DNA from: Candidatus Rokuibacteriota bacterium
GTDB lineage: Bacteria; Methylomirabilota; Methylomirabilia; Rokubacteriales; CSP1-6
Reading direction: 5' to 3'
Assembly (NCBI GenBank): GCA_003220435.1
Contig: QHSL01000068.1
Span: 1 to 64,000, forward strand
Length of the DNA stretch: 64,000 nucleotides
Shown here: in pieces, positions 16,504 through 25,300 of the stretch
Layout: each line of letters opens with the position of its first letter
Numbering within the stretch: position 1 is the stretch's first letter
Program-made: the position numbers and the translations under genes
Notes under the pieces: model-generated
Told to the model about the DNA's origin: nothing
Database searches by the model: none
The model's input: only the letters and a program-made list of their open reading frames with translations

Positions 16504-17957
16504 TGGACGCGATCACGTTCCCGCCCGTCGTCCTGGGACCTCTGCTGCCGACGCTGATCGTGCTCGCCAGCGCGGCGCTGGTGCTGCTGCTCGACCTGGG
16601 CCCGCGGTGGATCAGCCGCGACCTGCCGGCGGGGGTCGCGCTGGCGGGCCTGGTGGCGGCGCTCCTGGTGACGCTGGGCCGGTGGGGCACCGCGGGCCGC
16701 GCATTCCGTGACATGATCGTGCTCGACAACTTCGCCCTCTTCTTCAACGTCGTGATCTGCTACGCCGCCGCGCTGGTCGTGCTGCTGTCGATGGACTACC
16801 TGCGGCGCACCGGTAGCGACTCGGCCGAGTACTGGGCGCTCGTGCTGTTCGCGACCGCCGGCATGATGCTCCTGGCCGCGGCCGGCGACCTGGTCGTGGT
16901 GTTCCTGGGCCTGGAGCTGATGTCGCTCTCGCTCTACGTGCTGGCCGGCCTCTTCAAGCGCGAGCTGGCGTCCGGCGAGGCCGCGCTGAAGTATTTTCTG
17001 CTCGGCGCCTTCGCCTCGTCGTTTCTCGTCTACGGCATCGCCCTCATCTACGGCGCCGCCGGCACGACGAGCCTCGACCGGATCGCGCTGGCCATGGCCG
17101 GACGAACCAACGATCCCCTGTTCGTCATCGGCGTCGGGCTCCTGCTGGTGGGCTTCGGCTTCAAGATCTCGTCGGTCCCCTTCCACATGTGGGCGCCGGA
17201 CGTGTACCAGGGGGCGCCGACCAGCGTGACCGTGCTGATCGCCACTGGATCCAAGGCGGCCGCGTTCGCGGCGCTGATCCGGGTGCTGGCGGTCCAGCTC
17301 CGCGGGGTGCCGGCCGACTGGAGCGCGCTGGTCTGGGTCGGCGCGGCCGTCACGATGACGGTGGGCAACGTCGTCGCGATCGCCCAGTCCAATCTCAAGC
17401 GGATGCTCGCGTACTCGTCGATCGCCCACGTCGGATACATGCTGATTGGCCTCCTCGCCGGCGGGCCCGGCGGCGTGGGCGCCGTCCTCTTCTATCTACT
17501 GACGTACACCTTCACGACCGCCGGCGCCTTCGGGGTGATCACGCTGTGCGAGCGCGCCCGCGCCGAGGCCGTAGACGTCGCGGACTACACCGGGCTCGCG
17601 CGGCGCCATCCGGTGCTGGCGGCGGCGCTCGCGCTCTTCCTGCTCTCGCTGATCGGAATCCCACCGCTGGCCGGCTTCGTCGGCAAGTTCTACCTGTTCG
17701 GGGCCGCGGTGCGCGCGGGCTATCTCTGGCTCGCGGTCATCGCGGTGCTCAACTCGGCGGTGGCGGCGTACTACTACCTCCGCGTCGTCGTCTTGATGTA
17801 CATGCGTGAGCCCGAAGGCGCGGCGACGTCGTACGTACCCTCGTTCGCCGGCGGCCTGGCGCTGACGATCGCGCTGCTGGCGATCGTGCTGCTCGGGGTC
17901 ATCCCGGCGCCATTCGCCGATCTCGCCCAGGCCGCCGTCGCGCCGCTGCTCCGCTAG
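16503..17957 (+). CDS. nuoN: NADH-quinone oxidoreductase subunit N
   Basis: 484 residues. NuoN/ND2 features are FLGLELMSLSLYVLAG, FKISSVPFHMWAPDVYQGAPTS (proton-pathway Lys) and IAQSNLKRMLAYSSIAHVGYM. The start ATG overlaps the nuoM TGA by one base, so translation is coupled. It closes the LMN trio; 4 bp later an unrelated HAD phosphatase begins, probably still on the same transcript. Confidence 0.97.
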   Translation: MDAITFPPVVLGPLLPTLIVLASAALVLLLDLGPRWISRDLPAGVALAGLVAALLVTLGRWGTAGRAFRDMIVLDNFALFFNVVICYAAALVVLLSMDYLRRTGSDSAEYWALVLFATAGMMLLAAAGDLVVVFLGLELMSLSLYVLAGLFKRELASGEAALKYFLLGAFASSFLVYGIALIYGAAGTTSLDRIALAMAGRTNDPLFVIGVGLLLVGFGFKISSVPFHMWAPDVYQGAPTSVTVLIATGSKAAAFAALIRVLAVQLRGVPADWSALVWVGAAVTMTVGNVVAIAQSNLKRMLAYSSIAHVGYMLIGLLAGGPGGVGAVLFYLLTYTFTTAGAFGVITLCERARAEAVDVADYTGLARRHPVLAAALALFLLSLIGIPPLAGFVGKFYLFGAAVRAGYLWLAVIAVLNSAVAAYYYLRVVVLMYMREPEGAATSYVPSFAGGLALTIALLAIVLLGVIPAPFADLAQAAVAPLLR

Positions 17958-17961
17958 GGGA

Positions 17962-18759
17962 ATGGGGTCGGCCGGCCCCATGACCATCGTCCTGCCGCAC
18001 CGCGGGTGGCTCTTCGACCTCGACGGCACCGTGTACCGGGGCGAGGCGCTGATCCCGGGCGCCGACGGCGCGATCGCGGCCCTCCGGGCCGCGGGCCGGC
18101 GCGTCGCCTTCCTGTCCAACAAGCCGCTCCAGACCCGGGCCGACTACGCCCGCCAGCTGACCAGGCTCGGCATTCCCACGAACGAGGACGACGTGATCAA
18201 CTCATCGCTCGTGCTCGCGCGCCACCTGGCGAGCCTCGACCCGGGTGCCCCCGTGTTCGTGATCGGCGAGCCGCCCCTGATCGCCGAGCTGCGCGCCCAC
18301 GGCTTCGAGGTGCGCGGCGATCCCCGTGTCCGCTGGGTCGTGATCGCCTTCGATCGCACCTTCGACTACGCCAAGCTGAACACCGCGCTCCAGGCGGTGC
18401 GCCAGGGCGCTCGGCTGATCGCGACCAATCCCGACCGGACGTGCCCGACCGAGGACGGCGAGATCCCCGACTGCGCCGGGATGATGGCGGCCGTCGAGGC
18501 GGTGACCGGCCACGCGGTCGAGGTCATCGTCGGCAAGCCGTCGCCAATCATCCTCGAGGTCGCCCTCGAGCGGCTCGGAGCGTCGGCGCGCGAGTGCGTG
18601 GTGGTGGGCGATCGCCTCGAGACGGACGTGGTGATGGGCAAGCGGCTCGGCCTCGCGACGGTCCTGGTGCTGAGCGGGGTCACGCGGGCCGGCGACCCGC
18701 GCATCGCGGAGACCGCGCCTGACCTCGTCGTCGCCTCGATTCGCGACCTCGTGCGGTGA
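17962..18759 (+). CDS. HAD superfamily (subclass IIA) phosphatase, NagD-like
   Basis: 265 residues from the ATG at 17962, or 259 from a second in-frame ATG at 17980. HAD motifs: motif I WLFDLDGTVYRGE (nucleophile and acid Asp), motif II FLSNKPLQT, motif III Lys in VIVGKPSP, motif IV VVVGDRLETDVVMGKRLG. A C2 cap lies between II and III, as in NagD, 4-nitrophenylphosphatase and phosphoglycolate phosphatases. The physiological substrate is uncertain; a phosphoglycolate- or glycerol-phosphate-type small phosphate would suit the following glycerol-phosphate block. Confidence 0.9.
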   Translation: MGSAGPMTIVLPHRGWLFDLDGTVYRGEALIPGADGAIAALRAAGRRVAFLSNKPLQTRADYARQLTRLGIPTNEDDVINSSLVLARHLASLDPGAPVFVIGEPPLIAELRAHGFEVRGDPRVRWVVIAFDRTFDYAKLNTALQAVRQGARLIATNPDRTCPTEDGEIPDCAGMMAAVEAVTGHAVEVIVGKPSPIILEVALERLGASARECVVVGDRLETDVVMGKRLGLATVLVLSGVTRAGDPRIAETAPDLVVASIRDLVR

Positions 18760-18780
18760 CGAGGCGGCCGACGGCCGCGC

Positions 18781-18812
18781 GAAGTTGACGGCCCCGGGCG
18801 TCGAAGTTGACG
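18781..18812 (+). promoter_or_regulatory. Direct repeats upstream of glpD (possible operator)
   Basis: Two copies of CGAAGTTGACG start at 18780 and 18802, 22 bp apart, about two helical turns, each followed by a C-run. The second contains the likely -35 (TTGACG) of glpD. The arrangement suits a regulator binding one DNA face. The regulator is unknown. Confidence 0.45.
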
Positions 18813-18836
18813 CCCCTCGTGGCCGGGCAGTACGGT
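18807..18836 (+). promoter_or_regulatory. Possible glpD promoter
   Basis: TTGACG (18807-18812), 18-nt spacer, TACGGT (18831-18836). The -10 match is modest. The predicted start near 18843 leaves a leader of about 60 nt that contains the 9-codon leader ORF. Confidence 0.4.
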
Positions 18837-18875
18837 GAGGGCTGGGGTCGCGCGGCCGGCGCCCCGGGGAGACTC

Positions 18876-18905
18876 ATGAGCGGGACTGCACGCCCGATCC
18901 GATGA
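18876..18905 (+). CDS. Nine-residue leader peptide coupled to glpD
   Basis: An ATG preceded by GGGGAG with 4-nt spacing opens a reading frame for MSGTARPIR. It ends at a TGA overlapping the glpD start (ATGA). The glpD ATG itself has no Shine-Dalgarno, so ribosomes finishing this peptide may re-initiate on glpD. The peptide shows no known attenuator residues. Its existence is inferred from signals alone. Confidence 0.45.
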   Translation: MSGTARPIR

Positions 18906-20527
18906 ACAGCCGTCCGTGGCCTCTGGAAGACGCCGACTACGACGTCGTCGTCGTCGGAGGCGGCATGGCCGGCGCGGGGGTGGCGCGAGACCTGGCCCTT
19001 CGCGGCGTGTCGGTGGCGCTCGTCGAGAAGGCCGACTTCGCCTCGGCGACGACGTCGCAATCGTCGAAGCTCATCCACGGCGGCCTCCGGTACCTCGAGC
19101 TGCTCGACTTCGGGCTGGTCCGGGAGTCGCTCCGCGAGCGCGAGACGCTCGGCCGGCTGGCGCCGCACCTGATCCGGCCGCTGCCGTTCCTGGTGCCGGT
19201 CTACCGCGAGTCCTCACGCAGCCTCGTCAAGGTCCGCATCGGGCTCAAGCTCTACGACTGGCTCACGCCCGGGCGTGGCCGCGAGCGGTACCGCGTGCTG
19301 CCCCCGATCGACGCGCTCTCCCTCGAGCCCGCGATACGCGCGCGTGACCTCCGCGGCGCCGGGTATTACTTCGACGACCTGCTGGTGTACCCCGAGCGGC
19401 TCTGCCTCGAGAACGTCCTGTCGGCGTGTCGCCACGGCGCGCGTGCGTTCAACTACGCCCTCATCGAGGAGACCGTGCGTGCCCCGCGTGGCGCCATCCG
19501 GGGCGTCAAGGTGCGTGACCTGCTGACCGGCCGGGTCGCGACGCTCGGCGCGCGCATCGTCGTCAACGCGACCGGCCCCTGGGTCGACGAGATTCGCGCG
19601 GCGGCGGGCGTGACGGAGCGCGGCAAGCGGATCCTGCGACGCACCAAGGGCATCCATTGCCTGCTGCCCCGGCTCACCGATCGCGCGATCTACCACTCCA
19701 CCGGCGACGACCGGATGATCTTCGTGATCCCGTGGCGGGAGTTCTCGCTGATCGGGACCACCGACAGCGACTTCGACGGCGATCTCGATCGCCTGCATGC
19801 GACGCGCGACGAGGTCGACTACCTTCTCGGCGAAGTACGGAACGCCCTGCCCGACCCGCGCGTCGCGCTCGACGAGGTCGTGTACACGTACGCGGGCGTT
19901 CGGCCGCTCTCGTTCGAGGAGGGCAAGCGCGAGTCCGACGTGTCGCGCGCTCACAAGGTGGTCGTCGAGGAGCAAGGCCACTTCCTGTCGATCACCGGCA
20001 CCAAGCTCACCTGCTTCCGGAGCCTCGCCGCCGGCTTGGGCGACCAGGTCATGCGCACGCTTGGCCGCCGGGGCGCCGGCCGCACCGACCGGCTCGCGCT
20101 CGACGGCACCGACGACGAGCCGACGAAGGTCGAGGCTCGCGCGTGGCTCGACGTTTCGGGCGAGGCGGCCGCCACCGGGCTCGACCGCGAGACGCTGGAG
20201 GCGCTGGTGACGACCTACGGCCGCGCCTGGACGCGCGTGGCCGATCTCTCCGGCAAGCTCGCCGGCGGGGGTGAGCGGCTGTGCCCGAGCAACCCCGACG
20301 TCGTCGCCGAGCTGCACCACGCGGTGCAGGACGAGCTGGCGGTGTCGCTCCAGGACGTGCTGCTCCGGCGGACCGGCATCGGCACCAGCCGCTGCCAGGG
20401 GCTCGACTGCGCCGAGTCGATCGGCCGGCGCATGGCGCAGCTCCTCGGCTGGACGCCCCGCCGGCTCCAGGCGGAGCTCGAGGCCTACGGCGCCCACGTC
20501 GCGCGCTCGCACAAGTTCCGCGCGTAG
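18902..20527 (+). CDS. glpD: FAD-dependent glycerol-3-phosphate dehydrogenase
   Basis: 541 residues, typical of aerobic GlpD. It oxidises sn-glycerol 3-phosphate to dihydroxyacetone phosphate at the membrane and passes electrons to quinone. The N-terminal FAD site is DVVVVGGGMAGAGVARDLALRG with the E of LVEKADFASATTSQSSKLIHGGLRYLE, a GlpD hallmark. IGTTDSDFDGDLD and the C-terminal helical cap (SLQDVLLRRTGIG, CAESIGRRMAQLLGW) also match. It heads a block with ugp and glpK genes, so imported or phosphodiester-derived G3P feeds straight into this enzyme. Confidence 0.95.
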   Translation: MNSRPWPLEDADYDVVVVGGGMAGAGVARDLALRGVSVALVEKADFASATTSQSSKLIHGGLRYLELLDFGLVRESLRERETLGRLAPHLIRPLPFLVPVYRESSRSLVKVRIGLKLYDWLTPGRGRERYRVLPPIDALSLEPAIRARDLRGAGYYFDDLLVYPERLCLENVLSACRHGARAFNYALIEETVRAPRGAIRGVKVRDLLTGRVATLGARIVVNATGPWVDEIRAAAGVTERGKRILRRTKGIHCLLPRLTDRAIYHSTGDDRMIFVIPWREFSLIGTTDSDFDGDLDRLHATRDEVDYLLGEVRNALPDPRVALDEVVYTYAGVRPLSFEEGKRESDVSRAHKVVVEEQGHFLSITGTKLTCFRSLAAGLGDQVMRTLGRRGAGRTDRLALDGTDDEPTKVEARAWLDVSGEAAATGLDRETLEALVTTYGRAWTRVADLSGKLAGGGERLCPSNPDVVAELHHAVQDELAVSLQDVLLRRTGIGTSRCQGLDCAESIGRRMAQLLGWTPRRLQAELEAYGAHVARSHKFRA

Positions 20528-20570
20528 CCCCCGCGTCGCGGCCGCGTCACCGTAGCGTCGCGCACCCCTG

Positions 20571-20579
20571 TGCTATAGT
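20571..20579 (+). promoter_or_regulatory. Extended -10 promoter of ugpB
   Basis: TGCTATAGT is an extended -10 (TG-N-TATAGT) without a good -35 at 17 nt. The start would be near 20586, 31 nt before the ugpB ATG. Confidence 0.5.
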
Positions 20580-20616
20580 GCGCGCACCGAACCCGCACCA
20601 GATCATGGAGGTCCGC

Positions 20617-21927
20617 ATGAAGCGCTCGCTGGTGATCGTTCTCGTCGCAGTGGCGATGCTCGTCGCGGGATTCCCGTCGACGTCGGTCGCGGCGACGGAG
20701 ATCCAGTTCTGGCACGCGATGACGGCCGTGCTGGGCGATCGGGTCAACGACATCGCCACCAAGTTCAACGCGTCGCAGACCGACTACGTGGTGAAGGCGG
20801 TACACAAGGGTTCGTATCCGGAGACTCTCAACGCCGCGATCGCCGCCTATCGGGCAAAGCAGCCGCCGCACATCGTCCAGGTTTTCGAAGTCGGTACCCA
20901 GACCATGCTGTCGTCGGGCGCCGTCTACCCGGTCTACCAGCTCATGAAGGACAACACCATCGCGATCGACTGGAACGACCTGATTGGACCGGTGAAGAGC
21001 TATTACTCATCGGGCGGGAACCTCTATTCGATGGCGTTCAACTCGTCGACACCGATCCTCTACTACAACAAGGACCTCTTCAAGAAGGCGGGACTCCCGG
21101 ACAAGGCGCCGGCGACCTGGGACGAGGTCGAGGCGATGGCGAAGAAGCTCCAGGCCGCGGGTGTCAAGTGCCCGTTCGGCTCGGCCTGGCCGTCGTGGGT
21201 GCTCGTCGAGAACATGCACGCCTACCACGACCAGCCGTTCGCCGACCGCAGTAACGGATTCGACGGCCTTGCGACCGTGCTCCGGATCAACGGCCCGTTC
21301 GGCGTGACAATGATGGAGCTGCTGGCGCGCGGCTCGAAGGAAGGCTGGTTCACGTACGGCGGACGGCTGAACAAAGCCGAGGCACTCATGGGTGCCGGCG
21401 AGTGCGGCATCTTCACCACCTCGTCGGCGTACCTCGGGAATCTCACGCGTGCCTCAGAAGGGAAGTTCACCTGGGGCACGGGGTTCCTGCCACGCCTGGC
21501 GGGTTTCCCGCAGGGCAACTCGATCATCGGCGGGGCCACGCTTTGGGTGATGAAAGGCGCGAGGCCGGAGGAGTACAAGGGCGTCGCGCAATTCTTCAAG
21601 TACCTCGCCTCGACCGAGAACCAGGCGTGGTGGGCGGGTGTGACTGGATACCTGCCCCTCACGAACGCCGCCGCCAAGGCTATGGAGGCGTCCGGCCACT
21701 ACGCGAAGAACCCGCACCAGAAGACCGCCGTCAACCAGATGAACAGCGGAAAGACGACACCCAACAGCCAGGGGATCCGGCTCGGGAACTTCAACTCTGT
21801 CCGCGACGCCATCGAGGAGCAGATGGAGAACATCTTCAGCGGGAACAAGACGCCGAAGCAGGGCCTCGACGACGCGGTCGCGAGAGCGAACGAGATCTTG
21901 AAGGAGTTCGCGGCGCTTTACAAGTAG
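20617..21927 (+). CDS. ugpB: sn-glycerol-3-phosphate ABC transporter, binding protein UgpB
   Basis: 436 residues. The ATG at 20617 follows GGAGG at 6 nt; an ATG 12 nt earlier lacks such a site. The signal peptide MKRSLVIVLVAVAMLVAG is followed by the UgpB-like mature start EIQFWHAM. UgpB-typical stretches include IVQVFEVGTQTMLSSGAV, FNSSTPILYYNKDLFKKAGL, IIGGATLWVMKG and TGYLPLT. It captures G3P or glycerophosphodiesters in the periplasm for the UgpAE channel encoded next, consistent with neighbouring GDPD enzymes. Confidence 0.9.
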   Translation: MKRSLVIVLVAVAMLVAGFPSTSVAATEIQFWHAMTAVLGDRVNDIATKFNASQTDYVVKAVHKGSYPETLNAAIAAYRAKQPPHIVQVFEVGTQTMLSSGAVYPVYQLMKDNTIAIDWNDLIGPVKSYYSSGGNLYSMAFNSSTPILYYNKDLFKKAGLPDKAPATWDEVEAMAKKLQAAGVKCPFGSAWPSWVLVENMHAYHDQPFADRSNGFDGLATVLRINGPFGVTMMELLARGSKEGWFTYGGRLNKAEALMGAGECGIFTTSSAYLGNLTRASEGKFTWGTGFLPRLAGFPQGNSIIGGATLWVMKGARPEEYKGVAQFFKYLASTENQAWWAGVTGYLPLTNAAAKAMEASGHYAKNPHQKTAVNQMNSGKTTPNSQGIRLGNFNSVRDAIEEQMENIFSGNKTPKQGLDDAVARANEILKEFAALYK

Positions 21928-21943
21928 ACCGGCGTGCGCGCGG

Positions 21944-22825
21944 ATGAAACGCACGGTCTTCCGCAACCGTTGGCTGCCCTACGCTCTGGTCGCGCCACAG
22001 CTCGTCGTCACCATCGTCTTCTTCTTCTGGCCCGCGTTTGACTCGCTGCGGCTGTCGCTCTATCGGGCGTCGCCCTTCGGCGACCGACTCATCTTCATCG
22101 GGAGCGGCAACTTCGCGCGGCTCCTCGGCGATCCCGCGTACTTTCGAAGCGTCGCGACGAGCTTCGCCTTCTCGCTCGTTGTGACCTTCGTCGGCCTGGC
22201 CTTGGCGCTTCTGCTCGCCTCACTCGCCAATGCGAGGATCCGCGGCCTCGCCGTTTACCGGACACTCCTTCTGTGGCCCTACGGGATCGCACCTGCCGTG
22301 GCGGGCGTCATCTGGCTCTTCGTCTTCCATCCCTCGTTCGGTGTCTTGCCGTACGTCTTGTCGTTCGTGACGGCCTATCAGTTCAACTGGTTCTTGAAGG
22401 GCTGGGTGGCGCTCACGCTCATCGTCGTCGCCGCGATCTGGAAGCAGTTCGGCTACAACCTCGCGTTCTACCTCGCCGGGCTGCAGGCCATCCCCGGCTC
22501 CGTCCTCGAGGCGGCCAGCGTGGACGGCGCCGACCCCATCCGGAAATTCTTCGCGATCACGTTCCCGCTCTTGTCGCCGGTCACCTTCTTCCTGTTCACA
22601 CTCAACATGACTTTTTCGTTCTTCGACACGTTCGGCCTCGTTCACGCGGTCACCCAGGGAGGACCCGGCGACGCGACGTCGATCCTGGTGTACCGAGCGT
22701 GGAAGGACGGCTTCGACGGCCTCCAGCTCGGATACTCGGCGGCGCAGTCCGTGATCCTGATGCTCCTGGTGGTCGCGCTGACCGCCGTTCAGTTCCGCTA
22801 CGCAGAGAAGAAGGTGACGTACTGA
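21944..22825 (+). CDS. ugpA: sn-glycerol-3-phosphate ABC transporter permease UgpA
   Basis: 293 residues with six membrane helices of the MalF/UgpA type. It opens RWLPYALVAPQLVVTIVFFFWPA, has the EAA loop IPGSVLEAASVDGADPIRKFFAI near residues 183-205, and NMTFSFFDTFGLVHAVTQGGPG near 222, all characteristic of sugar/G3P permeases. It lies 16 bp after ugpB, and its stop overlaps the ugpE start. Confidence 0.92.
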   Translation: MKRTVFRNRWLPYALVAPQLVVTIVFFFWPAFDSLRLSLYRASPFGDRLIFIGSGNFARLLGDPAYFRSVATSFAFSLVVTFVGLALALLLASLANARIRGLAVYRTLLLWPYGIAPAVAGVIWLFVFHPSFGVLPYVLSFVTAYQFNWFLKGWVALTLIVVAAIWKQFGYNLAFYLAGLQAIPGSVLEAASVDGADPIRKFFAITFPLLSPVTFFLFTLNMTFSFFDTFGLVHAVTQGGPGDATSILVYRAWKDGFDGLQLGYSAAQSVILMLLVVALTAVQFRYAEKKVTY

Positions 22826-23730
22826 TGGCGATCGGCGGGCACGTCACCGGAGCTGAGGTCGTCGCTTCGGCGGACTTGGCCCGCGGCGTGCCCGTCACCC
22901 GTGCGCCGCGTGTCACGGACTGGAGAGGTCCGATCGCCCACGCGATTCTGATCGCCTCGGTCGTGGTCCTCGCGTTTCCGCTCTACTATGCGTTCGTGAT
23001 CAGTACGCAGACGCTCAGCGAGGTGACCAGCCTCCCGCCAAAGCTCGTGCCCTCGACCCACATGCTCGAGAACTACGCTGACGCCTGGACGCGCGCGAAG
23101 ATGGGGCGGCTCCTCTTGAACAGCGCGATCGTTGCGCTCGCGGTCGCTTTCGGGAAAATCGTCATCTCGCTGCTGTCCGCGTTCGCGATCGTGTACTTCA
23201 ACTTCCGGGGCAAGCAGATCGTTTTCTGGATGATCTTCATCACGCTGATGCTGCCGGTGCCGGTACGGATCGTGTCCACCTATCAGGTTGTCAGCGTCCT
23301 CGGCTGGGTCGATACGTACTGGGGGCTCACCGTGCCCCTCATGGCGTCGGCGACTGGGACTTTTCTCTTCCGTCAGTACTATCAGACGATCCCCGACTCG
23401 CTCGCAGAGGCGGCCCAGCTCGACGGCGCCGGGCCGTTGCGGTTCTTGTGGTCGATCCTGCTGCCGCTATCGACGGCGAACATCGCGGCGCTCTTCGTCA
23501 TCCTGTTTGTCTACGGATGGAACGATTATCTGTGGCCGCTCATGGTGACGAACAGCCCCGAGATGCGAACGGCGGTGATCGGGATCGACTCGCTCATTCC
23601 GCGCACGTCGCAGCTTCCGGAATGGAACGTGGCGATGGCCGCGGCGATGATGGTCCTGCTCCCGCCGGTGGCGGTGATCGTCCTCATGCAGCGGTGGTTC
23701 GTGAAAGGCCTCATCGAGTCCGAGAAGTGA
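22825..23730 (+). CDS. ugpE: sn-glycerol-3-phosphate ABC transporter permease UgpE
   Basis: 301 residues, MalG/UgpE type. After an unusually hydrophilic N-terminus of about 35 residues come six helices. The EAA loop is IPDSLAEAAQLDGAGPLRFLWSI near residues 190-211 and the C-terminus ends QRWFVKGLIESEK, an UgpE-like tail. No ATPase gene follows; its stop overlaps the GTG of a GDPD gene. The pair UgpAE presumably uses the ATPase encoded at 27939 or one elsewhere. Confidence 0.92.
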   Translation: MAIGGHVTGAEVVASADLARGVPVTRAPRVTDWRGPIAHAILIASVVVLAFPLYYAFVISTQTLSEVTSLPPKLVPSTHMLENYADAWTRAKMGRLLLNSAIVALAVAFGKIVISLLSAFAIVYFNFRGKQIVFWMIFITLMLPVPVRIVSTYQVVSVLGWVDTYWGLTVPLMASATGTFLFRQYYQTIPDSLAEAAQLDGAGPLRFLWSILLPLSTANIAALFVILFVYGWNDYLWPLMVTNSPEMRTAVIGIDSLIPRTSQLPEWNVAMAAAMMVLLPPVAVIVLMQRWFVKGLIESEK

Positions 23731-24482
23731 CGCGGATCGCGGCGCATCGCGGCGGCGCAGCGCTGTGGCCCGAGAACAGCCTGCTCGCCTTCCGGAACGC
23801 CATCGCCCTCGGCAGCGACCTGCTCGAGCTCGACGTGCACCTGACCGCCGGCGGCGGCGTCGCGGTGATCCACGACGCGAGGCTCGAGCGAACCACCGAC
23901 GGTCGCGGCCCGGTCTCGTCGCTGACGCCGGCCGAGCTGCGGCGCGTCCGTCTCAGGGGGCCGGGCGGCGCCGTGACCGTCGAGCACGTGCCGATGCTCG
24001 ACGATGTGCTCGGGACGGCGGCCACCTCGACGGTGGGGCTCCTGGTCGAGCTGAAGGGGCCCGGGATGGGCGCGCGCTACGACGGGCTGGAGGAACGGGT
24101 CCTCGCCGCGGTCGCGGCCGCCGGACTCCAGCAGCGCGTGACGCTGATGGCGTTCGATCCCGAGGTGATCGCCCGGGTGCGCGCGCTGGCGCCCCGCGCC
24201 CGTACGACGCTGCTGATCGCGCGCCGGATGCTGGAGCGGGCCGGCGCGGGCCCCGAGACGACCGTCGACCGGGCCATCGCCGCCGGCGTCACGGATCTCG
24301 GGCTCGAGCACACGCTCGTCGACGAGCGCGTGGTGGCGGCGGCGCGCGCCGCGAGGATCACGCTCGGGGCGTGGACGGTGAACGACGAGGCGGAGATGCG
24401 CCGGATGCACGCGCTCGGCGTCGACGTGCTCACGACCGACCGCCCCGATCTCGCCAAGCGCGTGCTCACGGCGGGGCCGTGA
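23727..24482 (+). CDS. Glycerophosphodiester phosphodiesterase, cytoplasmic
   Basis: 251 residues from a GTG overlapping the ugpE stop; no signal peptide. GDPD TIM-barrel catalytic motifs are present: [15 protein letters not shown] at the N-terminus (HR and PEN), LELDVHLT, VIHDARLERTTDG, and the strand Lys in LLVELKGP. It hydrolyses glycerophosphodiesters to G3P and an alcohol. Lying directly behind UgpE, like UgpQ in E. coli, it would act on diesters brought in by the Ugp importer. Confidence 0.93.
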   Translation: MTRIAAHRGGAALWPENSLLAFRNAIALGSDLLELDVHLTAGGGVAVIHDARLERTTDGRGPVSSLTPAELRRVRLRGPGGAVTVEHVPMLDDVLGTAATSTVGLLVELKGPGMGARYDGLEERVLAAVAAAGLQQRVTLMAFDPEVIARVRALAPRARTTLLIARRMLERAGAGPETTVDRAIAAGVTDLGLEHTLVDERVVAAARAARITLGAWTVNDEAEMRRMHALGVDVLTTDRPDLAKRVLTAGP

Positions 24483-25300
24483 AGCGAGCAATCCTCGTCG
24501 GCGTGCTGCTGGCGCTGTCGGCGCTCGCGGCACCGTCCGGCTCGGGCTCTGCGACGCTCGTCGCCGCTCATCGGGGCGGCGCCGCCCTCTGGCCGGAGAA
24601 CAGCCTGCTCGCGTTCCGGAGCGCGATCGCGCTGAGGGTGGACTTCCTCGAGTTCGACCTGCACCAGACGGCCGACGGCGAAGTGATCGTGCTCCACGAT
24701 CCGACCCTCGAGCGTACGACCACCGGCAAAGGCGCGGTGGGTGACCTGAAGCTCGCCGACCTGACGCCCGTGCGTCTGCGGACGCGCGCCGGCGCCGCCA
24801 CCGCTGAGGCGGTGCCCACGCTCGGCGCGCTGCTGGACCTCGCGGCGCCGGCCGCGGTGGGGCTCCTGCCCGAGATCAAGGTGGGCGCGAAGGGCCAGCG
24901 GTATCCCGGCATCGAGGAGAAGGTGCTGGGGCTGCACCGCGCGCGCGGTCTGCTCGAGCGCGCGACGATCCAGGCGTTCCAGCCCGAGACGCTCCGGCGC
25001 CTGCGCGAGCTGGACGGCAAGGCGCGCACGATGCTCCTGGTCTCGCGCGGCGACGTCGAGCGCGACCGCGCGCGGCCGGCCGAGGCGGTGCGCCGCGCGC
25101 GGGAGCTCGGCGCGACCGATCTCGGCATGAATCACCGGCTGATCGACGCCGACGTGATCGTGGCCGCGCGCGCCGCCGGGATCCGCCTCTCGGCGTGGAC
25201 CGTGAACGAGGAGGCGGATCTCCGGAGGATGATCGATCTCGGCGCGGACATCGTGATGAGCGATCGCCCGGACCTGGCCCGGCGTCTGCTCCCTCGATGA
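24479..25300 (+). CDS. Glycerophosphodiester phosphodiesterase, exported
   Basis: 273 residues from a GTG overlapping the previous stop. It starts with a Sec signal peptide ([20 protein letters not shown]) that the upstream paralog lacks, followed by [47 protein letters not shown] and LLPEIK, the full GDPD active site. It is similar enough to the preceding gene to be a tandem duplicate in which one copy acquired or kept export, giving a periplasmic (GlpQ-like) and a cytoplasmic (UgpQ-like) enzyme side by side. Confidence 0.92.
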   Translation: MKRAILVGVLLALSALAAPSGSGSATLVAAHRGGAALWPENSLLAFRSAIALRVDFLEFDLHQTADGEVIVLHDPTLERTTTGKGAVGDLKLADLTPVRLRTRAGAATAEAVPTLGALLDLAAPAAVGLLPEIKVGAKGQRYPGIEEKVLGLHRARGLLERATIQAFQPETLRRLRELDGKARTMLLVSRGDVERDRARPAEAVRRARELGATDLGMNHRLIDADVIVAARAAGIRLSAWTVNEEADLRRMIDLGADIVMSDRPDLARRLLPR

